Below, in pieces: positions 26,401 through 33,300 of a DNA stretch of 64,000 nucleotides (position 1 is its first letter; each line of letters starts with the position of its first letter). Where the stretch lies: NCBI RefSeq assembly GCF_019443445.1, contig NZ_CP080378.1:5146001-5210000 (forward strand), given 5' to 3'. The notes beneath the pieces were generated by a model. It searched no databases. It saw only the letters and a program-made list of their open reading frames with translations, and was not told where the DNA came from. A program made the position numbers and the translations under genes. The stretch comes from Massilia sp. PAMC28688 (lineage in GTDB: Bacteria; Pseudomonadota; Gammaproteobacteria; Burkholderiales; Burkholderiaceae_D).

Positions 26401-29400
26401 CGCGCACTTCCAGCAGGCCGGTCCCGTTGGCGTCTCCCCGCGCCAGAGTGAGCGCTGCACGCGCCATTTCCAGCAACGCTGCTTCTGGCAGCACCCGCTC
26501 ATCGCCGCGGGTGGCAAAGAAGGATTCGGTCCCATTGAAGCGGGAAGCGTAGCCATGCTGCTCCAGGGTCGAGGTATTGGCATGCACCAGTGGGTGCAGC
26601 GCGGCCGAGTGGGCGACGTTCGCCGCCGCGTTTCCCTGGCCTGCTTCGACCCAGTAGCGCTCGCGCGCGAATGGATACAGCGGCAGGCTGACGCGACGCG
26701 GCGCGGTGGCACCGTACATGGCACGCCAGTCCACCTCCACACCCTTGCCCCACAGATCCACCAGTGCCGGCAGCTTCTTTTCCGTTACCCACGTGCGCAC
26801 CATCTGCTGCAGGTCGCCGTCGCTGCCGAACATGGACAGCGCCTCGCGGTGGCGCCTGGCCTGGTTGCGGGCCACGCCCTCGACTCCCTCTTCGCCCGCG
26901 ATCCAGGCGCGCAGCCTGTCGGCCAGCTCGCCGGCGGAAGCTGCCATGACGCTCAGACGTTCGTCCATGGACTCGCGGCCGGTCTGCAAGGTGTACGCAA
27001 TGCCGCGTATGGCAGCGGCGTCGGGCGCCGTGCGCTGAACGAACTCCAGCAGGGACAACGCTTTGGCAGTTAGCTGCTCGGGCGTGCGGGCCGACAGCAG
27101 CACGGCGTGCATGGTGGCGCCTTCAGGCTGCGCTTGCGCGTTCTCCACATATTCTTCGATCACCACGTGCGTATTGGAGCCGCCAGCCCCAAAGGATGAA
27201 ATGCCCGCGATGCGTGCCGGTGGCATGCCGCCGGCGCTAACCGCACTCCACTCGCGCAGCGACTGGTTGACCTCGAACGGGCTGCCGGCAAAATCGATAT
27301 TCGGATTGAGCCGCGTGGAATGCAGCGACGGCACGATCTGCCGGTGCTTCATCTGCAGCAGCACCTTGGTCAGGGCCGCGATGCCGGCGGCCGACTCGCA
27401 GTGGCCGATATTGGACTTGACCGAGCCAATCAGACAGCTCGCGCCAGGTGCCATATGCGGCTGGAACACGGCATGCAGGGCCGCGATCTCGATCGGGTCG
27501 CCCAGCTTGGTGCCGGTGCCGTGCGCCTCGATATAGCTGATCTGGCCCGGTTCCACGCCAGCGTCCTGCAGCGCGCGCCGCACGGCGTTGGCTTGCCCGC
27601 GCGGATTGGGCACCGAAATGCCGTTGGTCTTGCCGCCGTGGCTCAAGGCGCTGCCGCGAATGGTGCCGTAGATATGGTCGCCGTCGCGCTCTGCATCCGA
27701 CAGACGCTTGAGCATGACCACTCCCACGCCCTCGCCCGGAATATAGCCGTTGCCACCCTCGCCAAAACTCTGGCACTGGCCGGCGCTGGAAATGAACTGG
27801 CTGGAACTGAGCAGCAGATATTTGTTGGGATGGACGCTCACGTTCACGCCACCTGCCAGCGCCGCGCTGATGCGGCCACTGCGCAGGTCCTGGCAGGCCA
27901 GGTGCAGCGCCGTGAGCGACGACGAGCACATGGTATCAAGCGTCATGCTCGGCCCATGCAGGTTGAGAAAGTAGGAGACGCGATTGGCAATGCTGGCGGT
28001 GCTGCCGTTTAAGCCCATGCGCTGGCCGCGCATGCTCGCCTCCACGCCATACATCTGGTATTCGCTGTACATGACGCCTGCATAGACACCCACTTCGCCG
28101 GGCTGCTCACCGCCAGTTTCAAGCGCCGCGCGGGTATAGCCCGCGTCTTCCAGGGCCAGCCAGGCGTGCTGCAGGAACAGCCGTTCCTGCGGATCGATCA
28201 GTTTTGCTTCGCGCGGGGCGATGTTGAAAAACTGCGGGTCAAATTCGTCGACGCCTTCGATGAAACCACCCCAGCGGCTGTAATGATGGCCGGCCAGCGT
28301 GCGGTCTTCGCTGTAGTAGTCGCGCCAGTTCCAGCGGCTGGCCGGGACCTCGGTGACGCAATCGCGTCCAGCGCGCAGGTTGTCCCAAAAGGCATGGACG
28401 TCGGGCGACTCGGGATAGCGCCCTGACAGGCCCACGATGGCAATCGGATCCCGGCTGGTGCTGTTCTGGCGCGGACGTTCCATGGGGCCGGGCGCCGGTG
28501 CGGCAGGCGCAGGCGTGCCGCCCAGGCGGCGTGTGCGCCCCGCTGCCGCGCGTGGCGGCGGCGCAGGCGGGGACGGCGGCGCGGCCGATGCCTGGTGCAA
28601 CGCCGCCAGCTTTGCCGCATGGACCTGGCCGAAATGGACCGCCAGTTCGGCAATGCTCTGGTATTCAAAAAACAGGGTCTTGGACAGCGGCCCGAATGAC
28701 TTCTCCAATTCGGCCGTCAGCTTCATGGCCAGGATGGAGTCGATTCCGTACTGCTCCAGCGGAGCGCGCACGTCGATCTTGTTCGGCGCCAGTTTCAGCA
28801 CGCCGGAGAGTACCTTGCACAGGTACTGTTCGGCCTGACCGTGACCGGCGGGGCCAGGCGCGTGTGCTGCCGGCGCGGCAGGCGCCGTGGGCGTGCTGTC
28901 CTGGGCGGCAATCCAGCGCCGCAGCACGGGATTGGCGCCGCCCGTGGCCAGGCACTGGCTGCCCGGCATGGCCAGGGCCAGATGGAATGCACGCAGCGCC
29001 GCCCCTGTCTGCAGCGGCTGCAGCCCGGTCTGTTGCGCGATGGCGGCCATGCTGTCGGCATCGAGCTGCATGCCGCCGTCCTGCCACAGCGACCAGTTGA
29101 CCGACACGATGCGGCCCTTGCGCCCCTGCGCACTCAGGCGCGCGTTCCCGTAGGCCGCAAACTGGTCCATGAAGCCGTTGGCCGCCGCGTAATCGGCCTG
29201 GCAGGCGTTACCCAGGGCGCCGGCAATCGATGAAAACAGCACCACAAAATCCGGCTCCAGTGCTTCACAGGCGTGCGCCAGGTGCAGCGTGCCGGCCACC
29301 TTGGGTGCCAGCACGGCATCGAATTCGCCCGGCAGCTTGCGGACAAGGTACTGGTCGGCGATCTGGCCGGCCGCATGCAGCACGCCATTGAGCTTGCCGT

Positions 29401-30274
29401 ATTCCGCTGCCACTGTTGACACGCATTCGGTGACGGCGTCCCGGCTCCCCAGGTCAAGCTGACGGTAGGCCAGCCGGGCGCCTTCAGCGTCAAGCTCGCG
29501 CATTGCTGCCTCGCCTTTGGCAGAGAGCGGCGCGCGACCGGTCAGCACCACGCGGGCACGGCGCGTCTGGCGCAGGATCTCGCCGGCAAACAGCAATCCC
29601 AGGCCACCGAGGCCGCCGGTGATCAGGTACACACCGTCTTCCTTGAAAGCGATGCGCGCTGCGGTAGGGGCAGGAGCGAGCTGCCAGCGCAGCACTTCGC
29701 GGCGGCCGTGGCGATGCCGCACCAGCGTTTCGTTCGGCGCCGATGCTTCGGCTGCCAGCAGGCGCGCCAGCGATGGCGTGCAGGTGTGGGCGTCGACCAG
29801 GATCAACTGCCCGGCAAACTGGGGATTTTCCTGGCGCGCTGTCTTGAGCAGCGCCGCCAGGCCCGCCATCAGGCCCAGTTCGGGCGTGTCCGCCACGACC
29901 ACCTGCAGCAGGCGCTGGCCATTCTTGCCACGCCCAAGCATCTCCTGCACCAGCTGCAGGCAGGCGCGCGCGCGGGTGGCATAGGCGCCGGCCAGATCGG
30001 CCTCGGGCAGCGGTGGCCACACCACGCAGCGGTCGGCGGGAATCAGAGTAGTCAGCTCGCCGGTATTGACTTCGGCCGTGCCGCACAGGACCAGCACATG
30101 CTCCGTGTGCAGGCCATGCTGCTGTTCCGGCACTGCCACCTGCTGCCAGCTCGGCACCATCAGCGCCAGCTCCCCACCCCCGCCCTTGAAGGCCCTGACC
30201 CGCTTGAGCGCCTCGTCTTTGCTGATTCTCTCTGCGCGTACGTCTTCGTAAATCTGCTTCAACTGATTATGCAT
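17426..30274 (-). CDS. PKS-C: trans-AT polyketide synthase, KR-ACP | KS-DH*-ECHx3-ACP-ACP | KS-KR-ACP | KS
   Basis: About 4280 residues (numbered from the ATG at 30283). An N-terminal helical docking segment (about 1-32) precedes KR about 45-440 (GGLGGLG, Tyr in CQADY), ACP Ser516, KS about 608-1045 (Cys786), degenerate DH about 1227-1480, three crotonase-fold domains about 1548-2250, tandem ACPs with Ser2310 and Ser2408, KS about 2495-2920 (Cys2665), KR about 3080-3490, ACP Ser3549, KS about 3628-4065 (Cys3806), and a short C-terminal docking helix ending at the stop. All KS Cys-His-His sets look intact. The first KR-ACP completes the module begun by the KS-DH at the end of PKS-B; the last KS lacks an ACP and probably works with the first ACP of PKS-D. 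Predicted steps: enoyl, beta-branch, beta-hydroxy, then the DUF-lyase step. The start is taken as the second ATG (30274), for RBS spacing. Confidence 0.96.
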   Translation of the reverse strand: MHNQLKQIYEDVRAERISKDEALKRVRAFKGGGGELALMVPSWQQVAVPEQQHGLHTEHVLVLCGTAEVNTGELTTLIPADRCVVWPPLPEADLAGAYATRARACLQLVQEMLGRGKNGQRLLQVVVADTPELGLMAGLAALLKTARQENPQFAGQLILVDAHTCTPSLARLLAAEASAPNETLVRHRHGRREVLRWQLAPAPTAARIAFKEDGVYLITGGLGGLGLLFAGEILRQTRRARVVLTGRAPLSAKGEAAMRELDAEGARLAYRQLDLGSRDAVTECVSTVAAEYGKLNGVLHAAGQIADQYLVRKLPGEFDAVLAPKVAGTLHLAHACEALEPDFVVLFSSIAGALGNACQADYAAANGFMDQFAAYGNARLSAQGRKGRIVSVNWSLWQDGGMQLDADSMAAIAQQTGLQPLQTGAALRAFHLALAMPGSQCLATGGANPVLRRWIAAQDSTPTAPAAPAAHAPGPAGHGQAEQYLCKVLSGVLKLAPNKIDVRAPLEQYGIDSILAMKLTAELEKSFGPLSKTLFFEYQSIAELAVHFGQVHAAKLAALHQASAAPPSPPAPPPRAAAGRTRRLGGTPAPAAPAPGPMERPRQNSTSRDPIAIVGLSGRYPESPDVHAFWDNLRAGRDCVTEVPASRWNWRDYYSEDRTLAGHHYSRWGGFIEGVDEFDPQFFNIAPREAKLIDPQERLFLQHAWLALEDAGYTRAALETGGEQPGEVGVYAGVMYSEYQMYGVEASMRGQRMGLNGSTASIANRVSYFLNLHGPSMTLDTMCSSSLTALHLACQDLRSGRISAALAGGVNVSVHPNKYLLLSSSQFISSAGQCQSFGEGGNGYIPGEGVGVVMLKRLSDAERDGDHIYGTIRGSALSHGGKTNGISVPNPRGQANAVRRALQDAGVEPGQISYIEAHGTGTKLGDPIEIAALHAVFQPHMAPGASCLIGSVKSNIGHCESAAGIAALTKVLLQMKHRQIVPSLHSTRLNPNIDFAGSPFEVNQSLREWSAVSAGGMPPARIAGISSFGAGGSNTHVVIEEYVENAQAQPEGATMHAVLLSARTPEQLTAKALSLLEFVQRTAPDAAAIRGIAYTLQTGRESMDERLSVMAASAGELADRLRAWIAGEEGVEGVARNQARRHREALSMFGSDGDLQQMVRTWVTEKKLPALVDLWGKGVEVDWRAMYGATAPRRVSLPLYPFARERYWVEAGQGNAAANVAHSAALHPLVHANTSTLEQHGYASRFNGTESFFATRGDERVLPEAALLEMARAALTLARGDANGTGLLEVRGVRWGEPFVAQPDSALQIALLPAGADTSFDIFSGTGARERVHCQGMACTAAAAPRRLDPVALRAGISQRSPGMPDSADIRALFAGQDQWLMEFSVNVPEHDGATVTLRVLEAVTQAVQLASGGGLPCAVQSARFAGQVAGQGMAWIRLAGSSDFDIDIADEQGEVALELRGLVVMAANRLPDAVPAPAVAAAPVVAVPVPLQQREIIFVSGPVPAATVRAKPDNVTLPAPAAVAGQGMATRPRVRVALSDPAFQLPAPGEVSPVRLFDQGGGIFLLHVVERDQEGSVVSSMVAALATLSSPDLAGQAKILLLFGAEGQFLSRLSATGEAAPRQLYAALVRAPFPIIAVLPDGAAGAGFIAAAMCDFMICAEDAQYGCAKPGGDGGLAALELALVYERFGAVVADHLVTRGEPDSGRALQGKGLACAVVPAPEVQGHAEQLAKVLAAHTSDGLRLLKLHLARRFSDIIARHPAAAAMPVSEMPAASWPEQMPLAWHADGIALVQLNKAALNDTVWITASEALKAQEGLRALVLACAEGMLWSADEAAGLFRSLKAFIAQAPVPVVVALEGEGNDGTFMLALLADACVISAQAHYGASPTRLAAGMAGDIAPLLAQRFGDAAGKNILLTGARLGGTALQALAGRITATERAGVITAAVAAARALSALPPAALAPWRDACASAGRVVAAPIADWVADAPLAVPDGAAPVCVPLASGVVAALAHPGGILEVRMEDRRARNMFSDELVAGMNEVFRHVASSPGYKVVILTGYDRYFASGGTKENLLAIQAGSAQFTDSRLFELPLRCPVPVISAMQGHGIGAGWSLGMYADFTLFSERGEYSSPYMAYGFTPGAGATLVFPERIGYDLARETMLTGQQYSGAALRRRGLCLPVLEQGEVAAQAMALALQIASLPRSLLVAYKSQLAEPLRLAIDEVCALELEMHAQTFVGRADTLQRIEERFAQAPGTVAPQPQAPAMPAQAAVDTGDLQASLKALLAQELQMAAADIDDDMQFVDLGLDSVSGVTWVRKINEQFGIALEATQIYSYPTLKQFASYVRHAAGSAAPVAPAPVAAAASVAAPQAPAAILDSLAALLADELQMRAEDIDEHMQFVDLGLDSVSAVTWMRKINALFGTDIEATQIYSFPTLHQLAQHVRQVAGSGAAIAGVASPGASTAPASVPRPSRAPLTRTTRTTGTQAGMPATPQREPIAVVGMAGQFPQAGDIDAFWRNIAEGRDCISEIPSSRWDSGVFYQPGEPAPGKTNSRWLGAMADFDCFDPLFFNISPSEAESMDPQQRLFLQASWHAIEHAGYDAADLSGSRCGVFVGCAGTDYHQRSGAQRLSAQGFTGAANSILAARISYFLNLQGPGIAIDTACSSSLVAIAQACDSLVAGTIDAALAGGVYVMTGPDLHIQTAQAGMLSTDGRCFTFDQRANGFVPGEAVATIMLKRLSDAERDGDTIHGVIRGWGVNQDGKTNGITAPNPQAQAALQRDVYSRFGIDPSTIGLIEAHGTGTKLGDPIEVQALKQSFGLSGAGAHCALGSVKSNIGHCLTAAGATGFIKLVQALKHRQLPPTIHFDQLNEHINLAGSPFYINAQLRPWQSAAGVRRRAAISSFGFSGTNAHLVLEEYHPQTTASGPAGPVLVPLSARTPEQLRQRAQDLLAVLSQEPAAFSLAELAFTLQLGRTPMEHRLLFSAASAGELAARLAAWLQGAAPEPAGDVAPQLAAAWLAGAEADWASLYAGRTRPRRIALPLYPFARERYWIAADVAPALTTAPVRPAPTPAGADGTVLLPRWQDMPAAPQQQVLYDQHVLVLCGTVAINTGELTTLVPAGRCVVWPALDAANLAGSFCAMAQACHALVRDMLAGPGRRLLQIVAGDTPELGLVAGLAGMLKTAAQENPRFAGQVITVDAGIATPALARLLASEAATPRETLVRYRDGRRQALRWQAAPSTRAPIAFREHGTYLITGGMGALGRLFAGEILRQARHAKVILAGRGPLSVQGQALLRDLGGDAGRVSYRQLDLSCEDAVRSTLADIAATHGRLDGILHAAGQTADQFIIHNHGGQMDAVLAPKVAGTLHLAGACDALDLDFLVLFSSIAGALGNAGQADYAAANGFMDQFAALRTSGAASLTVSINWSLWQDGGMRPDAATLDQLGAMTGMRPLSTAAGMAAFHQALALGEGQCMAVAGDVAKLLQYVESGAAPAAGMAPRLTPSTGLDRLLAEQTLLKMKELFGAVIKLAPGRIDANKELSAYGIDSLMVTRLNGEFAKVFGAIAKTLVFEYKTLAALSAYFVEHHRDQCQAWTGVGEQVPQMALPLPPLPPLPVPAMPAPLRASTSTEPIAIVGVSGTFPQAESLAQFWDNLRSGLDCVGEVPAVRWPQQGFYEADMMRAVEQGKSYSKWGGFVEQFDQFDPLFFGIAPSEAMSMDPQERMFLQAAWHCMESAGYTRADLRDRFQRKVGVFAGITRQGYNLHGTQSARRERKFHPHTSFGSLANRLSYLLDITGPSMPIDTMCSSSLTAIHEACEQIRRGDCALAFAGAVNLYTHPSNYVDMASQYALSPDGRCRSFGAGANGFVPGEGVGVLLLRPLSEALADGDVIHGLILGTHVNHGGRTNGYTVPSPRAQAELIAHTISKAGIDARDISYVEAHGTGTALGDPIEIEGLRQAFARDTGEAGYCRIGSAKSNIGHLEAAAGMAGMAKILLQMKHRQLAPSLHAAQLNPAIDFSNTPFVVNTALAPWNPVAADGSAQPRIAAISAFGAGGANAHVIVKEFDPAAWPRYRQGAGTSGPVLVPLSAKSAAQLRESAVRLLAFIDGEGAECSLASLAYTLQTGREAMEQRAGFVASSLDGLAAMLRAYLAGDSDVAGCYAGQVEPAGGDVADMLEDEGMRAAVSTWLASGKLGSLARWWCRGLAFDWHALYPQGRPNRMVLPGYPFARERYWVGPGQAAPQAPVSQPAGDLGRTIDDIVSRIDSDAIDSGEAVELLDAALRRN
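17429..17520 (-). other. C-terminal docking helix of PKS-C
   Basis: The last about 29 residues of PKS-C (IDDIVSRI...SGEAVELLDAAL) are acidic, predicted helical and lie outside any catalytic domain. Pattern and place fit a C-terminal docking element that recruits the next protein, probably PKS-D whose N-terminus is an ACP. Confidence 0.6.
22950..23450 (-). other. Tandem beta-branching ACPs in PKS-C
   Basis: Two ACPs lie back to back after the ECH array. Both read LGLDSVS with Trp six residues after the phosphopantetheine Ser (LDSVSGVTW and LDSVSAVTW; Ser at 23356-23354 and 23062-23060). A conserved Trp at that position is the known flag for ACPs that recruit the HMG-synthase cassette. Other modular ACPs here lack it. 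Confidence 0.9.
23530..25640 (-). other. Triple crotonase-fold (ECH) array in PKS-C
   Basis: Three consecutive crotonase-like domains: about 25640-25010, 24935-24330 and 24270-23530. The third is a clear PksI/CurF-type ECH2 decarboxylase: FASGGTKENL, then GHGIGAGWSLG and YGFTPGAGAT, with a C-terminal helical tail. The first keeps a recognisable core (PDGAAGAGFIAAAMCDFMI), while the second is worn (EGEGNDGTFMLALLADACVI). Neither shows ECH1 or ECH2 signature residues, so they may be structural or partner-binding copies. The array sits between a dead DH and the tandem Trp-flag ACPs, which fits in-cis decarboxylation of the branched intermediate. Confidence 0.88.
25840..26605 (-). other. Degenerate DH domain in the PKS-C beta-branching module
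   Basis: The segment begins like other DHs here (LHPLVHANTS) but the active-site stretch reads FFATRGDERVLPEA with no His at the DH position. The HPxLxD motif is replaced by LRVLEAVTQ. Both catalytic residues are therefore missing. Loss of dehydration agrees with a beta-keto being kept for branching; no KR is present in this module. Confidence 0.85.
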
Positions 30275-30288
30275 TTCAAACATACCTC
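30272..30288 (-). promoter_or_regulatory. RBS and alternative ATGs of PKS-C
   Basis: GAGGT (30288-30284) directly abuts the ATG at 30283 but lies 10 nt upstream of a second in-frame ATG at 30274. The second spacing is more workable, so translation probably starts at MHNQ. The 74-bp gap after PKS-B is AT-rich but shows no clear promoter. Confidence 0.6.
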
Positions 30289-30357
30289 AAGCGTTTCGTG
30301 GGGCCGGACGCAATTGCGCAGACGTGCAAAAGAATCAATGTTTCTATCAATATACAC

Positions 30358-33300
30358 TTACATTTCGACCACGTCCATGGACAATGGCGCACTCGTCAAA
30401 CTGTCGTTTAATTGCCTCAGATAGAGCTTTTCCAGGCTGATCAAGAGCTCGCCACGCGCATTGCAGACCTGCACATTGAGCTTGCGAATATCCTGGCGGG
30501 CGCTTGAGGGCTGCTCGGCATACTCCACCAGCACGTAGCATTCGGGCGTCATCGGGCGGACCAGGTCCAGCCCGTCCAGCGCAAATGGCAGGAACGGGCC
30601 GCCCTGGTCCACCAGCAGGGCTGCGACACTGTGCAGGGCTCCGTCGAGCAGGGCCGGATGCAAGGTGTAGTCGCCAAATCCGTCCAGCAGCGCGGCCGGC
30701 AAGGCAAGGCGCAGCAAAGCATAGCCTTCACCGATATGGACTTCCTGGATCACGTGGAACGAGTCGCCGTACACCAGGCCGCCGCGCGCCATCTGCTCGT
30801 AGAACTGGGCGCCGCCGTAGTGCACCGTGCAAGCGCTCTCCAGTTCGTCCAGGGCGATTGGGGCGCTGCCCGCCGCGGCCGGGGTGGTGGCCCCCTCCAG
30901 CAGAAGGCGCCCTTCCGCGTGCACGATGCGTTCGTGGTCCGCGCCCATGGAAGTAACGGCAAACTCGACGCCGTCGGAGACCGGCGTGAGCATGGTGCGC
31001 AGCGTCTGCGATCCGTCGGCAAAACTGAGCGGCCGAATCCACACAATGTCCCGCAAGGCCACGACTGGCCGTTCTGCCGCCAGTGTGCCGCAGGCCACCG
31101 CGATCTCCATGCAGGCCGCCCCGGGCAGCACCGGCGCGCCATCCACGGCGTGATCAACGGCGTAAAACGCGGTATCGGGCAGCAGGGAGCTGAAGCTCAC
31201 CTGCGTGAGCGTGGACGCATTGTGCGACACCATGGGGTGCAGCCCGCTGCTGGCAATGGCAGGCACCGGCGCGGGCACGGGCGCGGGCGCGGCGGCGGCT
31301 GCCCCCTCGGCCGCGAACCAGCAGCGCTGCTGCTCGAACGGATAGGTCGGCAGGCTCACGCGCAGCGGTGGCCTGGCGCCATACAGCGGCGCCCACTGCA
31401 CGGCAGCACCTTCCACCCATGCCCTGGCCAGCGCATGCAGCTGTGAAGCCGCGGCGCCATGGGCGGCCACGGGCGGCTGCTTGGCGCGCGCCCTGCCTTT
31501 CTCCGCGCGGGCGTGATGGACACCATCGGCGTGCCCGTCGCGCTGCCAGGCCAGCAGGCGGGCGCGCAGCTCCGCGTGGCTGGACGCCACCACTGCCAGC
31601 CGCTCTTGCATGGCCTCGCGCCCCGTTTGCAAGGTGTGGCAGATGGCTGCCAGGTCGGTCTGTGGATGCCGTTCCAGGTAGTCCAGGAACAGGCCGGCGT
31701 ACGTGGACAAGGTGCCGGTACTGCGCGCCGACAGGGTGAACACGACCGGGCCATCGTCGGCCGCCGGACAGGCTGGCTGCAGGTACTGTTCCAGCACCAG
31801 GCAGGCATTGACCCCACCCGCGCCAAAGGAATTGACCAGGGCACGGCGCGGCCGCGCTGGTTCGCTGTGCCACCCGGCCAGGGTGCGCTGCAGGTAGAAC
31901 GGGGAATCGTCCCATTCAATGTTGGGATTGCGCTCGTCGGCGTGCAGGCTTGGCGCCAGCTGGCCGTGCTGCATCTGGAGCAGCACCTTGGTCAGACCGG
32001 CGATCCCGGCCGCCGACTCCGCGTGACCGATATTGGCCTTGACGGAACCGAGCGGGCACGATTGCGGCCGCACGGCGTCGCTCCGGAATGCCTTGGTCAG
32101 CGCCGCCACCTCGATGCCATCGCCCAGTGGCGTGCCGGTACCGTGGCCTTCGACATAGCCGACGGACGCCGGATCGACCCCGGCCTGTGCCAGGGTGTGC
32201 TCAATCAGGCTGGCCTGGGCATTCGGACTTGGCGCCGAATACCCATTCGAGCGCCCGCTATGCGCACTGGCGCTGGCGCGGATAACGGCGTAGATCCGGT
32301 CGCCGTCCGCAATGGCACGGCTAACTGGCTTGAGAATCACACTGCCCACGCCCTCGCCCGGTACGAAGCCGTCGCCGCCGGCGCCGTAGCTGCGGTTGAC
32401 GCCATCGCCCGAGACCATGCGCCGGCCACATAGCGACTGGTACTTGGAAGGATGCAGGTACAGATTGACGCCGCCTGCCACTGCCACCTCGCATTCGCCG
32501 CTGCGCAGGCTGTTGCAGGCAAGGTGAATGGCCACCAGGGATGAGGAACAGGCAGTATCGACCGGCATGCTCGGGCCTTCAAAATCGAACACGTATGAGG
32601 TGCGGTTGGCGATGGACCACGGCAAGGCACTCGGCGTGACCACGCCCTCCGGCGCCGGGCCGGACAGATTGAGGTTGTAGGTATTGGTGGTCACACCCAC
32701 ATACACGCCCACGGCCGCACCCTTGCCGCGCGGGTGGCGCGCGCGCAGGGCTTCGCGGCTGTAGCCAGCATCTTCCAGCGCCGACCAGACCGACTGCAGG
32801 AACAGACGCTCCTGTGGATCGGTGGAGCGCGCTTCGTCCAGCGTCATGTTGAAAAGGGCCGGATCGAACCTGTCGGCATGGTCGACAAAGCCGCCCCACT
32901 TGCAGTAGATCTTGCCGGCAGCCGCAGCCTGCGAATCGGCGTCGTAGTGGGCAGCGTAATCCCAGCGCTCGGCCGGGACCAGCTCCACCAGATCGTTTCC
33001 TTGCTTGAGATTGTTCCAGTACGCTTCCAGGTCCGGCGAACCAGGGTAGCGGCCGTGGATGCCGATGATCGCAATCGGCTCCAGCTCGCCCGCCGCAGTT
33101 TGGACTGGCCGCGCCTCCTTTGGCACCGGCGCGGCCACGGCGGGAACCGGACCAGCATCCTGCGCGCCGAACATGCGCGTGACAGCGGCGCCGGCGGCGC
33201 CAACCAGGTAACTGGCCAGCTCCGCGATCGTTTCACGCTCGAACAAGAGTGTCTTGGGCAGTGCGCCAAAGTGCTCTTCCAGGCGCGCGTGCACCCGCGC

